A stretch of DNA of 64,000 nucleotides from VXYK01 sp965221585. Its GTDB lineage: Bacteria; Actinomycetota; Acidimicrobiia; Acidimicrobiales; Aldehydirespiratoraceae. The position numbers and the translations under genes are program-made. Under the pieces are notes generated by a model. It searched no databases, was not told the origin of the DNA, and saw only the letters and a program-made list of their open reading frames with translations. Positions 43,696 to 52,884 of this stretch are shown one piece after another; the stretch's first letter is position 1, and each line of letters opens with the position of its first letter. The DNA is taken from the NCBI GenBank assembly GCA_965221585.1, contig OZ244898.1, forward strand, positions 2,232,001 through 2,296,000. The letters are read 5' to 3'.

Positions 43696-45273
43696 TCAAC
43701 CGAAGGGCAGGGCCGGACCCGGGCGCGGAACCCTCACATCAACGGTGGTACCCACCGAAGGACCACCATCAGGACCGTCGGTTGTGGCGTCATGACGGGC
43801 AAACGTGATCCGTCCACCAAGATCCGACACCACGAAAGTACGGACAATCGTCAAGCCCAGCCCTGCATCACGGTCAAGTGAGAATCCCTCAGGGACTCCC
43901 GGCCCGTGGTCCTGCACACAGATCGACAACTCCTTGCTGTCACCAGCGAGTCGAACACTCACCGGATGTTCAGACCCCGAACCGTGATCAATCGAGTTCT
44001 GCAACAACTCGGTGACCACCACAGCCAAAGGCATCGAAACGTCTCCTCCGAGAGCTCCGATACTGCCACTCACCTCAATCTTCAGCGGGCGTTCCGGATC
44101 GCCGAGTCCTTCCTCGACCATGCGCACAAGCCTGGCGACCACAGCATCAAAATCGACGATGTCGCCTGCGTCGGCCGTCAGGGTCTCGTGAACCACGGCG
44201 ATCGATCCGATCCGGCGAGCCGACTGTTCGACCGCGGCGATCGCCTCAGGGGACGACAGACGCCTTGTCTGCAGGCGGAGCAGAGACTGGATCGTCTGCA
44301 AGTTGTTCTTCACACGATGGTGGATCTCTCGAATCGTCGTGTTCTTGGAGATCAGCAATCGATCGCGGCTGCGCAACTCGGAGATGTCGCGCAGCAGACC
44401 AACGGCGCCGGTCACCCTGCCATGCTCAATCAGCGGATGGCAACGCACCACCACACACGCATCCTCGGCCTCCTCGAATTCGTCGACCGTGCTGTGACGC
44501 GAGGAGAACGCCCGTCGCACGGCCGACTCATCGATGCCGAGCTCACGCAGTCGCCTGCCTTCGAGGTTGCTGAGCACCCGCAGGCGATGCATCGCCGAGA
44601 CAGCGTTCGGTGAGGCGTACTCGATCCGCCCTTCACGGTCCAACACGACCACACCGTCGCCCACACGCGGCTCACGGAGTTCACCGACCCGTTCTGATTC
44701 GGCGAACGGGAAGGCCCCGTCGGCGACCATCTGGGCCAAGCGCTCACCCACCGCGCGATACGGGCGCTCTACTGGGCTCCGATGCCGGACGAACGCCGAT
44801 TCGGCTTCCCTGGTCAGCACGGCCACGATCTCACCGTCGCCGCGTACCGGGATGTACTCGACCGCGACCTGAGCACCCGCGCCAGGCATCCTGATGTCCT
44901 CCTCGACCAGCTGATCATGATCGGGGCCATGCAGGTCGCTTCTGGTGATCGAGCCCTGAAGCCGCTTGTGCTCGGTCATCGCTCGCGCCAGCAGCGGATT
45001 GTCGGCAACCGAGACGGTCTGGCCGACCGGGTCGCCGTAGTGAACGGTCGCGCCGGTAACCGCGCGTGTGTGGCCCAACACCACGAATTCACTCGCGTCG
45101 CCCACCGGCATTCCACCCGCACTCGACTGCCCATTCTTCGGAACGTAGAGCAGCAGATCGCTGAACGACAGGTCGCTCAGCAGCGACCAGCTACTCACCA
45201 AGCGCTGAAGATGAGCGATCGCCGCGGAGTCGAGCGAAGTCTTCGCTCGAGCGATCTCCGCGAGGCTGGCCAC
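43696..45273 (-). CDS. PdtaS-like sensor histidine kinase
   Basis: 525-aa cytoplasmic kinase of the HisKA_2 family. A GAF-like N-terminal domain (~20-160: LLLYVPKNGQ, VTGATVHYGDPVG) and a PAS domain (~215-320: GVVVLDREGRIEYASPNAVS) come first. The phospho-acceptor helix IREIHHRVKNNLQTIQSLL and the ATPase domain (VVVTELLQNSIDHG, VQDHGPGVPEGFS, DAGLGLTIVRTF) follow. In mycobacteria PdtaS signals to an RNA-binding antiterminator, PdtaR; none is seen here. No membrane helix. It follows DUF3107 by 18 bases; GTG start. Confidence 0.9.
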   Translation of the reverse strand: MASLAEIARAKTSLDSAAIAHLQRLVSSWSLLSDLSFSDLLLYVPKNGQSSAGGMPVGDASEFVVLGHTRAVTGATVHYGDPVGQTVSVADNPLLARAMTEHKRLQGSITRSDLHGPDHDQLVEEDIRMPGAGAQVAVEYIPVRGDGEIVAVLTREAESAFVRHRSPVERPYRAVGERLAQMVADGAFPFAESERVGELREPRVGDGVVVLDREGRIEYASPNAVSAMHRLRVLSNLEGRRLRELGIDESAVRRAFSSRHSTVDEFEEAEDACVVVRCHPLIEHGRVTGAVGLLRDISELRSRDRLLISKNTTIREIHHRVKNNLQTIQSLLRLQTRRLSSPEAIAAVEQSARRIGSIAVVHETLTADAGDIVDFDAVVARLVRMVEEGLGDPERPLKIEVSGSIGALGGDVSMPLAVVVTELLQNSIDHGSGSEHPVSVRLAGDSKELSICVQDHGPGVPEGFSLDRDAGLGLTIVRTFVVSDLGGRITFARHDATTDGPDGGPSVGTTVDVRVPRPGPALPFG

Positions 45274-45291
45274 CGAACGTACCGCCGCGCC

Positions 45292-45519
45292 TCAGCCGAA
45301 GCCGATCGGGTTGCCCCCTTCGGGGCCGAGTTCAACGAACGCGATCTTCGAGGCCGGCACCACCACTTCCCTGCCCTTCTCGTCGGTCAGCCACAACGTC
45401 GCTGTCGCACCGTTTATCGCCTCGTCAATCGAGTTCTTGACCGAGGAACGGTCGGTGTCATCGGGAAGCTGGACCACGATCTCACGAGCGTGGTCGGTCA
45501 CTCCAATGCGAACATCCAC
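45292..45519 (-). CDS. DUF3107 family protein
   Basis: 75 aa, actinobacterial family of unknown function: VDVRIGVTDHAREIVVQLP, then WLTDEKGREVVVPASKIA and FVELGPEGG. GTG 45519 has GAGGAG 9 bases upstream. It lies between mrp and the PdtaS-like kinase on the same strand. Confidence 0.9.
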   Translation of the reverse strand: MDVRIGVTDHAREIVVQLPDDTDRSSVKNSIDEAINGATATLWLTDEKGREVVVPASKIAFVELGPEGGNPIGFG

Positions 45520-45610
45520 TTCTCTGTTCTCCTCAGTTGGCTCAACCGCACTCCGAAAACCAGTGCTGGATCGAATTATTACAGGACAACTGACGTGTTG
45601 GGCGGACCGG

Positions 45611-46750
45611 TCAGTTGATTATCAGTTCCGGATGCGAACGTTTCGACGGCTTGTGGGCATCAATCCAGGAGGCCATCTCTGCGAACACAGCCGACGCCTC
45701 ACTCTGCGGGTCGACAGCCATTATCGGCTCACCCTGGTCCGAACCCTCGCGCAGGGCGATCGCCATCGGGATCTGGCCGATGAGATCGACTTCGAGGCGT
45801 TTCGCCAGCTCAGCGCCGCCTCCAGCACCGAACAGGTAGTACCGCTTGCCGTCGTCGCCGGTGAACCACGACATGTTCTCGATCACGGCTTTCACCTTGA
45901 TCTTGACCTGATCGAACATGAACGCCGAACGCTGGGCGACCCGCTGGGCCGCCGGGTTGGGGGTGGTGACGACGTATGCCTCAGCACGGGGCAGGAACTG
46001 CGCCAGCGACAGCGAGATGTCTCCGGTGCCGGGTGGCAGATCGACTAGCAGGAAATCGGGGTCGTCCCAGAAAACGTCGGTCAGAAACTGCTCGAGCGCC
46101 TTGTGCAACATCGGACCCCGCCAGATGACCGGCTGATCCTCCCGAGCGAAGAACCCCATCGAGACACAGCGCACACCGTGAGTCTCGGGAGGAATGATCA
46201 TGTCGTCGATCACGGTCGGGGCCTGCTCGACGCCGAGCATCCGTGGGATCGAGAATCCCCAGACGTCCGCATCGACAACGGCCACGCTGTGACCTCTCTG
46301 CGCCAGCGCAATACCCAGATTGGCGGTCACCGACGATTTACCGACGCCACCCTTGCCCGAGGCGATCAGCAGCGTGCGGGTGCGGTTGCCCGGCTGCGCG
46401 AAGGGAATCGCACGCCCGGTGGCATGGCCGTGAGCCGGCTGCGACCCCGCGGTGGCGGCAGGATCGCCGTGGAGCATCTCGCGGATCTTTGCTCGCTGCT
46501 CATCGTTCATCACACCGAACTCGATGGTCACGACGTTGACCCCGTCAAGCGCTGTGACAGCCCCAGACACCCGATTCTGGATCTCGTTGCGCAGCGGGCA
46601 TCCGGCGATCGTTAGATCAATGCCGATCTCGACATGGCCACCGTCGATCATGGTGGAGCGGACCATCCCCAGATCGACGATGCTGCGATGAAGTTCCGGA
46701 TCCTCGACCGGACGCAGAGCCTCGATCACTTCGGCTTCGGTGACGGTCAT
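45611..46750 (-). CDS. mrp: Mrp/NBP35-type iron-sulfur cluster carrier ATPase
   Basis: 379 aa. An N-terminal MIP18-like domain (~1-85: VIEALRPVEDPELHRSIVDL, IAGCPLRNEI) is fused to a ParA-type ATPase (deviant P-loop SGKGGVGKSSVTANLG, VDADVWGFSIP, LLVDLPPGTGD). It carries and inserts Fe-S clusters. The CxxC pair found in many ApbC proteins near the C-terminus is absent. ATG 46750 has TATTCT 8 bases upstream. Divergent from the SufR-like regulator across only 19 bases. Confidence 0.92.
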   Translation of the reverse strand: MTVTEAEVIEALRPVEDPELHRSIVDLGMVRSTMIDGGHVEIGIDLTIAGCPLRNEIQNRVSGAVTALDGVNVVTIEFGVMNDEQRAKIREMLHGDPAATAGSQPAHGHATGRAIPFAQPGNRTRTLLIASGKGGVGKSSVTANLGIALAQRGHSVAVVDADVWGFSIPRMLGVEQAPTVIDDMIIPPETHGVRCVSMGFFAREDQPVIWRGPMLHKALEQFLTDVFWDDPDFLLVDLPPGTGDISLSLAQFLPRAEAYVVTTPNPAAQRVAQRSAFMFDQVKIKVKAVIENMSWFTGDDGKRYYLFGAGGGAELAKRLEVDLIGQIPMAIALREGSDQGEPIMAVDPQSEASAVFAEMASWIDAHKPSKRSHPELIIN

Positions 46751-46757
46751 ATGTGCG

Positions 46758-46764
46758 TAGAATA
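46758..46764. promoter_or_regulatory. Shared bidirectional -10 for mrp and the SufR-like gene
   Basis: The 7 bases TAGAATA give TAGAAT on the plus strand (6 bases before GTG 46770) and TATTCT on the minus strand (8 bases before ATG 46750). Both genes would be leaderless and their polymerases would compete for the same bases. Confidence 0.55.
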
Positions 46765-46769
46765 GCGTC

Positions 46770-47486
46770 GTGAACGCCCAGGACCTCAGCCCGACAGAGT
46801 TCGCTTCGGCAGTCTCTGCGATAACCGCGGCTTTTGGTGACGTCACCCGCCGGGACATCTATCTGCACGTCCATCAGAACCCCTCGGGTGTGACCGCCAG
46901 CGAGGTGGCTGAAGAGTTCGATCTGCACGCCAACGTTGCGCGCCACCATCTTGACAAACTGACTGCCGGGGGGCATCTCGGGGTCGAGGTCGCCAAACCC
47001 GACGGGGGCGTCGGGCGCCCTTCCAAGCACTACCGGCCGGTCCACACCAAGGTGCGCCTAGAAGTGAACGTGCGCCACGACGACGTGCTGGTCTCGTTGC
47101 TCGGTCGAGCCCTGGCGATGCTGCCCGCCGACGCCGCCGAGGAGATGGCCGAAGAGGTCGGGGTCGAGTATGGCAAGGCGATGGCCGCGGCGATCGATCC
47201 CAGCGAGACTCACCGCAGCTATCAGGGGGCTCTGCACGCCGTGGCCGACGCCCTGTCAGCTCACGGGTTCGCCGCCAGAGCCGAACGCGACAACGAGGAC
47301 GAATACCAGATCGTCGCCCAGAACTGCCCCTTCGGCGATGCGGTGGTGGAACATCCCGTCATCTGTGCTGTCGACCGCGGCATGGTCCAGGGAATGCTCA
47401 GCCACCTGTACGGCCCCGCCGATGCCTCCACCACCTCGTCGGTCCCCCAAGGCGACGACATCTGCGTCACCCACGTAACCCTTTGA
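46770..47486 (+). CDS. SufR-like winged-helix iron-sulfur regulator
   Basis: 238 aa. ArsR/DeoR-type helix-turn-helix at ~25-90 (GVTASEVAEEFDLHANVARH is the recognition region, GVGRPSKHYR the wing). The C-terminal half has C186 and C199 in QNCPFGDAVVEHPVICAVD, the same 13-residue spacing as two cluster ligands in cyanobacterial SufR; C232 may be a third. Probably senses Fe-S status and represses its own gene and divergent mrp (inference from position). Confidence 0.82.
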   Translation: MNAQDLSPTEFASAVSAITAAFGDVTRRDIYLHVHQNPSGVTASEVAEEFDLHANVARHHLDKLTAGGHLGVEVAKPDGGVGRPSKHYRPVHTKVRLEVNVRHDDVLVSLLGRALAMLPADAAEEMAEEVGVEYGKAMAAAIDPSETHRSYQGALHAVADALSAHGFAARAERDNEDEYQIVAQNCPFGDAVVEHPVICAVDRGMVQGMLSHLYGPADASTTSSVPQGDDICVTHVTL

Positions 47487-47504
47487 ACCTAGGCTCTTAG
47501 GTCT

Positions 47505-47969
47505 GTGAGCATCTTTCTCGTTCGTCATGCATCGGCAGGGGACCGCAGCCGATGGCACCTCGATGACAAGGAGCGCCCACTCGACGAACGGGGCCGATCC
47601 CAGGCGCTGCGAATCGCCGACTTCTTCGCTGAGCACAAAGTTCGGGCCGTGTGGTCCTCCCCCGCGACCCGCTGCGCCCAAACCGTCGAGCCGGTGGCTG
47701 CAGCCCACTCCGTGGATGTCCAGCTTCGTTCAGAACTCTACGAAGGAGCAGGCTCGAGGCACCTTCTGGAACTGATCCTTGAAGAATCAGCAGCACCCGG
47801 CGACCTAATACTCTCCAGCCACGGTGACGTTATCCCCGGGGTCCTCAACCGTCTGCTGCGCTCAGGGCTCGAAGTGGCCGGTGACCGCGGCTGCGCCAAG
47901 GCCAGCGTGTGGGAGCTCCGTGTCCGCGACGGTGTCATCACCGAGGGGATCTACACCGCGAAGCCGTAG
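47505..47969 (+). CDS. SixA-like histidine phosphatase
   Basis: 154 aa, small branch of the phosphoglycerate mutase-like superfamily (phosphohistidine phosphatase SixA type): IFLVRHASAGDR with catalytic RH, VWSSPATRCAQTVEP and SSHGDVIPGVLN with the second His. Target protein unknown. GTG 47505, 18 bases after the SufR-like gene. Confidence 0.85.
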   Translation: MSIFLVRHASAGDRSRWHLDDKERPLDERGRSQALRIADFFAEHKVRAVWSSPATRCAQTVEPVAAAHSVDVQLRSELYEGAGSRHLLELILEESAAPGDLILSSHGDVIPGVLNRLLRSGLEVAGDRGCAKASVWELRVRDGVITEGIYTAKP

Positions 47970-48004
47970 AAGACCGAGTCGCCTTCTTCTTAAGGATTAC
48001 GCCC

Positions 48005-48970
48005 ATGACAATTCGGCACCACGACCCTGCCGCTGAGGCCGATGCCAAGCTCGGCGGTCGCGTCACAGCTCTGGTGTTGGAGCCTTCACCTCCGGCCAAC
48101 CATGACGAACCGTTCTTTGCAGACGACCCGACCGCGATCCCGGAGGGAGCGACCAGAACCGTCGGTCCCACAAGCGCCGCTGACCGGACTTGGGCCGATC
48201 TGGTCGCCGACCGCCCGGAACTCGCCGACTGGGCTGCCGAACGCTGGCTGGCCGCCTACCGGCCACTTCAGCCGGTGCCCGCCGACTACCCCGAAACCCG
48301 CAATGCCTACCATCGGCTCGCCTATGCGGTGGTTGCGGAAGCCCGTCGCTGTGCCAACACCAAGTTCGGTCTGCGCTATACCAGAGGTGGTTTCGGCACC
48401 CCTTTCTTCGGTGACGACCAGCAGGTTCGAGTGCAAGACGGTGTGCTCGTCGTACAACAAGGCCCAGAGGTCAGACACTGCGCCATCACCAGTCTGCGGG
48501 CCGCCGCCCAGTTCGTCGGCGTGGAGCCCGGCACCACCGCAGCCGAGCACGACTCACCACCCCCGGGCGACATCGATGCCGACCTCGGAGCGACCGTTGC
48601 CACCGGCAGGTTCCTCGGGGACTGGTTCGGATTCTCCTGGGCTGTGCTCGAAGAACTGCGTGTCACCTCCGGTGCGGTGGACGCCGAACGCACCCAACTC
48701 TGGCCAGGACACTTCGACCCCGCCGCCGCGATCGGCGACGCGGAACGAGGCCAACGCGCCACCTATGGCTGTTCCCCTGGCGACGATGCGCATGACGAGC
48801 CCTACCTTTACGTGGGCGCCTGGGGCGACGTGGACCGCTCCGACCCCTATTGGAACGAGACCAGTTTCAACGGAGCCTCACTCCCATACGCGGCGCTGCT
48901 GGAAAGCGACGACTCCGTGTCGACCGCTCTCGATTTCTTCAAGGAAGGGCTCGACCGACTCAACCAGTGA
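48005..48970 (+). CDS. Conserved hypothetical protein
   Basis: 321 aa, not recognised. Soluble, no signal peptide, no repeats. Conserved-looking parts are YHRLAYAVVAEARRCANTKF, LRYTRGGFGTPFFGDDQQVR and YLYVGAWGDVDRSDPYWNE. The N-terminal ~60 residues are likely disordered. ATG 48005 has AAGGAT 9 bases upstream. 35 bases after the SixA-like gene, convergent with the ccm operon's last gene. Confidence 0.7.
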   Translation: MTIRHHDPAAEADAKLGGRVTALVLEPSPPANHDEPFFADDPTAIPEGATRTVGPTSAADRTWADLVADRPELADWAAERWLAAYRPLQPVPADYPETRNAYHRLAYAVVAEARRCANTKFGLRYTRGGFGTPFFGDDQQVRVQDGVLVVQQGPEVRHCAITSLRAAAQFVGVEPGTTAAEHDSPPPGDIDADLGATVATGRFLGDWFGFSWAVLEELRVTSGAVDAERTQLWPGHFDPAAAIGDAERGQRATYGCSPGDDAHDEPYLYVGAWGDVDRSDPYWNETSFNGASLPYAALLESDDSVSTALDFFKEGLDRLNQ

Positions 48971-48980
48971 ACGAGCAGGC

Positions 48981-51173
48981 CTAGTCGGGAAGAACTGAGA
49001 TCGACGAGAAGCACATCTCGTCGACGGTTCCCTCGTTCCAGGTGATGTAGCGGGGCTCCGGCAGGTACCTGAGCGAGCGGTCCCACCAGCACTCGAACCG
49101 CACGATGTCGGACGTGTCGATGCGAATATCCTCGATCGGGGCGTAATTCAGCTGCCACTCGAAGTCCCAGACTGGGATGTCGAGCAGGATTCGCTCCTCG
49201 GGAGTGTCGGGGTTCATGGTCATCCGGTAAGCCGCGCCGAACTCGTGCATGTGTCCCAGAACGGTATGGATCGTTCCGGGGTTGCGGGCTCGCATGTCAC
49301 AGGAGCTGTAGCCGATCGATCCGTCGAGGTCGTCGTAGTCATCGACTGTTCCATTGCAGTTTCGCAGCAGGGCATCGGGGATGAAGGTGGCGAAGAGGTC
49401 GTATTTCTCGCCGATGTCCTTCAACACATTCTCCCGAATGCACAGGTTGACATAACCGTCGATGGTCTCGGCCCGCTGCTGCGCGATCGCCATCTCCTCG
49501 GGCGTGCACGGCACCTCGGCGGGGGTCAGATACGACGAGCCTGTGATGTGAGTCAACCCCGCCGACACCTCCGCAGGGGTCGCGGTGTCGAGGATGATCC
49601 ACGAACCATCCGCAGGCGTGTCGTGGTCGTAGTGATAGTGGACCTGGTTGACGATCATGTCGCCGGGGAACAGATAGATGCCGTAGCCGTCGGGGTAGAT
49701 GGTCGGCGACTGCCCCGGCGCCCAACCCTGGATCGAATAGACGCCCTCCGACGACAGGCCCGACAGGCCGAAGCAAGTCCAGCCCGGCTCATCGGAGAGA
49801 CCGGAATCGGCCTCGATCTTGTCCTCCGCCGCGATCTTGGCCTTCACTTCGGCAGCCGCGGAGGCGGGCACTCTGTAGACGATCGCGTGGTGTACCACTG
49901 AGGTCTGGTCGGGTCGGAACTCGAAGCCCTTGACCCAGTTGCCGTCGCCTTCCGGGTCGCTGACCTCGTGGACTTGGCAGCGGTAGTCATCGGCTTTCAC
50001 GGGGTTGCCATCGTCATCGGAGTAACCCGTGTAAAGGCCGTCACGAGGCGGGATCTTCTGATCCTCCTCAATCGGAATCACAGCTTGAGTGCGAGCCACC
50101 AAGGGGGTGTCGACAGCGACATCGAGACCACCACCCGCCTTGGCCCACTGGTTGATCACCGTGATCTCGTCATCGCTCAGCGACCAGTCGTGTTCGAAGG
50201 CGGGACTCAGATCCGACGGCAACCAGGGAGGCATGAAACCGATCTCGGTGACCAGGGCGATGTCCTCTGCAACCTCGGCCGCCTGCCCTGCAGTGTCGAA
50301 CGCCAGCGTGCTCCAGCCCGGGCCACCCGCGGTATGGCACGAGACGCACCTGGTTTCGAGGATCGGCTGGACATGGGCGGCGAAGGCACCCGAGGCAACC
50401 TCGGCCGCGGGGATCTCACGGTTCAGATCTCCTCGGCTGTCCGAATCAACCTCCACACGGTCCGCAACCAGTTCGAAGGCCAACTCGACCTCGTCGCTGG
50501 TGTGGGTGAGCCGGGCGATGTTGATGGGGCCGACGTCGTAGTCGCTGCTCAGCACGGTCGTCGTCATCAAGGCCGTGAGCCGATCAGGGCCAACCGTGAC
50601 GGTTCCGGCGAAGGTCTGGGGGAGAGTCGTCTCCTTGACGGTCAACTCCCCGGTGATCGACACGTCATAGCTCCTACCATCGACGACGCCGTCTGCAGAA
50701 ACAGCGTCGAGCCCCTCGATCGATGTCGGCACGAATCGGGCGAACGGCCAGTGGGTGGACTCCAGAAAGTCGTGGCGGATCCGCTTGTCGCGCAGGTTCG
50801 AGTCCGATTCGAACATCTCCACGTTGACGACGATCTCGCCCACTTCCGAGCGGGTCGGGTCTACGAGATTGATCTTGATGTCACCGGCCACGACCGTCGA
50901 CGTGCCCACAGCCGTGCGGGAGACACCTGCCAGTCGCTCCTCGACCCGATAGCTCACTTCAGAGCCGTTGTCGGGGCTGATCCGATACAGACGCTCAGTG
51001 ACTGGATCAACCTCCTCCAACTCGATCTGCTCAGCCACGACACCGGTCCTCTGGGGTTCGTCGGAGCCGAAGAACCAGCTCCACTGGTTCCTGCCCAATA
51101 ACACCACGGTGCCAACAACCACCACCAACAGAATCGCCACACGGCCGGGATCGAGGTTTCGCAAGCGACTCAT
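48981..51173 (-). CDS. YceI domain / cytochrome c / copper type II monooxygenase fusion protein
   Basis: 730 aa, anchored by one N-terminal helix (~12-27, VAILLVVVVGTVVLLG). Residues ~65-240 form a YceI-like lipid-binding domain (FESDSNLRDKRIRHDFLEST). A cytochrome c domain follows (CVSCH at 276-280; Met ligand probably in IGFMPPW). Residues ~375-730 match peptidylglycine/dopamine monooxygenase domains: His428-429 (VVHHAIVY), HYH at 512-514, HMH at 641-643 and M720 in VDEMCF correspond to the two copper sites. It may be an exported oxidase or hydroxylase fed with electrons from its own heme. Last gene of the ccm operon. Confidence 0.82.
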   Translation of the reverse strand: MSRLRNLDPGRVAILLVVVVGTVVLLGRNQWSWFFGSDEPQRTGVVAEQIELEEVDPVTERLYRISPDNGSEVSYRVEERLAGVSRTAVGTSTVVAGDIKINLVDPTRSEVGEIVVNVEMFESDSNLRDKRIRHDFLESTHWPFARFVPTSIEGLDAVSADGVVDGRSYDVSITGELTVKETTLPQTFAGTVTVGPDRLTALMTTTVLSSDYDVGPINIARLTHTSDEVELAFELVADRVEVDSDSRGDLNREIPAAEVASGAFAAHVQPILETRCVSCHTAGGPGWSTLAFDTAGQAAEVAEDIALVTEIGFMPPWLPSDLSPAFEHDWSLSDDEITVINQWAKAGGGLDVAVDTPLVARTQAVIPIEEDQKIPPRDGLYTGYSDDDGNPVKADDYRCQVHEVSDPEGDGNWVKGFEFRPDQTSVVHHAIVYRVPASAAAEVKAKIAAEDKIEADSGLSDEPGWTCFGLSGLSSEGVYSIQGWAPGQSPTIYPDGYGIYLFPGDMIVNQVHYHYDHDTPADGSWIILDTATPAEVSAGLTHITGSSYLTPAEVPCTPEEMAIAQQRAETIDGYVNLCIRENVLKDIGEKYDLFATFIPDALLRNCNGTVDDYDDLDGSIGYSSCDMRARNPGTIHTVLGHMHEFGAAYRMTMNPDTPEERILLDIPVWDFEWQLNYAPIEDIRIDTSDIVRFECWWDRSLRYLPEPRYITWNEGTVDEMCFSSISVLPD

Positions 51174-51200
51174 AGCGTCAGGTGAAGGTTAACTCCGCCA

Positions 51201-52367
51201 TCAGGCAAGCACGTCACGCAGTTCGGTGTCTGCGATCAACCGGTCCAGGTCCCTTCGCACGACTCCAAGTTCGTCGTAGGCTTCGAGGTCGGCCGACGTC
51301 CCCTCGAGGTCCTGCAATTGGAGACGGACCAGGGCGCGGTAGACCAGCGCATCGGCGCGAGTCGGGTCGACTTCAAGGACCGCATCGAGGTAGGCGAGTG
51401 CAGTGGCCATCCCCTCCTCGACCCCGACCGAGGCCCGCGCCACGAACCAGGCGAACGAGACCTGCACATCGGGGTCGTCGCCTTCGCTCGAGAGCATCGC
51501 GTCGAACAACACCAGGCCTTCGCTGAGCCGATCCGTAGCCGCCAGGTGTTCAGCGGCGAGGGCCATGTAGCGCACGGGCATCTCGGCTGGATCGTAGGCA
51601 GCCCCTTCGAGAACGGGCGCGGTGAGCGAGACCGCTGCGGCACCGGCAGCAGTCGCAACATTCACGTCGAGTTGTTGAGCCTCAACAAGCTGGGAGATGA
51701 ACGCCGGGCTGTCGATCCGGTCCAGCGCCTCAAGATGATCGCTGGCGATCAGCGGTTCCCCTGCCGACAAGGCCAGCGAGGCCGCGAATACGCGTGCGTC
51801 GGGGAAGCTCGGGTCGGCTGCCACCGCCTCTTCGACGAAGTCTCGGGCGACCACGGGGTCGCCGGTCAGGTTCGTGAGCCAGCCGCGGTAGGTCAATGCC
51901 TCGGCGTTGGAGGGTTCGTCGGTCAAGACATCGTCGTAGATCTCGATTGCCCGGTTCAGATCCTGGTCTCCCATGGCTTCACGTGCATCGAAGAGGCGGG
52001 AGCGGGCTGACTCACGGATATCACCGGTGATCTGGTCACTGGCCCCGCGGCTGCCGGAGAAGTCGGCCAACACCACGCCCGCGACCACCGCCAGCAGCGC
52101 GATGCCCAACACCCAGCCCACGACGCCGGCCCATCGCCGCTCGGTCTGGTCACTGGCGGGACCGTGCCCTCTCAGCGCACGAATGGTGTTCGCGGCGCGG
52201 GCAACGTAGTGCGATCTCAGTTCCACGAAGTCGTCTTCGTCAAGGTCGCCGGCCTCGTGTTCCGCTTCAAGATCGCTGAGCGAGCCCAAAAGGAAGTCCC
52301 GCTCACGCTCCAGGGCGGATTCGCGGCTCTCAGCCATCGCCTCGCTCATCGGATTGCGGCTGATCAT
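51201..52367 (-). CDS. ccmI: CcmI/CycH-like TPR protein of cytochrome c maturation
   Basis: 388 aa. Residues 1-60 resemble the CcmI N-terminal region (ERERDFLLGSLSDLEAEHEAGDLDEDDF), followed by one membrane helix (~83-101) and TPR repeats (~130-380). CcmI presents apocytochrome to the heme lyase. The start is uncertain: ATG 52367, 52349 or 52337; the last has GAGG upstream and would overlap ccmH by 8 bases. Confidence 0.78.
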   Translation of the reverse strand: MISRNPMSEAMAESRESALERERDFLLGSLSDLEAEHEAGDLDEDDFVELRSHYVARAANTIRALRGHGPASDQTERRWAGVVGWVLGIALLAVVAGVVLADFSGSRGASDQITGDIRESARSRLFDAREAMGDQDLNRAIEIYDDVLTDEPSNAEALTYRGWLTNLTGDPVVARDFVEEAVAADPSFPDARVFAASLALSAGEPLIASDHLEALDRIDSPAFISQLVEAQQLDVNVATAAGAAAVSLTAPVLEGAAYDPAEMPVRYMALAAEHLAATDRLSEGLVLFDAMLSSEGDDPDVQVSFAWFVARASVGVEEGMATALAYLDAVLEVDPTRADALVYRALVRLQLQDLEGTSADLEAYDELGVVRRDLDRLIADTELRDVLA

Positions 52368-52884
52368 GCTGGATTTGATCGGCCGCTTCCGTAGTGTCGG
52401 CTTCGCTGAGGAAACCGGCTACCAGACGCTCGTCCTCGGGCGTAGCTCCCACCTCGGTCTCGCGCCGCCAACGCCTGAAGACCACGAACAACCCGCTCAG
52501 TGCGCCGACACCGGCGACCACAGGGATGATCCATACCAGACTCGACAGCCCGGAGGCCGCGGGCGTGTAGTCGTTGCCGGGGAAGGCTGCTTCGAGTTCG
52601 GCGATGATGGACTCGTCGGTGCGGCCCTCGTCCACCCGTCGGGCTATCTGTTGGCGAATATTGCGGGCAACGACAGCGTCCGATTCGGCAACCGACTGCC
52701 CATCGCAGACCGGGCAGCCGAAGTTCTGCGCCAGGGAGTGGACACGGTCGGCGTCGGTACGGGGTGGGCCCTCGTCGATGGCGCCGAACAGGAACGCCGA
52801 TCCGCCGACCACCACAACGCCCAGCCAGGCCAACAGGCGGCGGCTGATCCCCCTGCGAATCGCCGATCCGGCACCACGGGTCAT
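52330..52884 (-). CDS. ccmH: CcmH-like thiol reductase of cytochrome c maturation
   Basis: 184 aa. The conserved motif LAQNFGCPVCDGQSVAESD holds the redox pair (CxxC). It has an N-terminal membrane helix and a second one near residue ~115 (VWIIPVVAGVGALSGLFVVF). It reduces the apocytochrome CxxCH. Overlaps the thioredoxin gene by 4 bases. Confidence 0.9.
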   Translation of the reverse strand: MTRGAGSAIRRGISRRLLAWLGVVVVGGSAFLFGAIDEGPPRTDADRVHSLAQNFGCPVCDGQSVAESDAVVARNIRQQIARRVDEGRTDESIIAELEAAFPGNDYTPAASGLSSLVWIIPVVAGVGALSGLFVVFRRWRRETEVGATPEDERLVAGFLSEADTTEAADQIQHDQPQSDERGDG

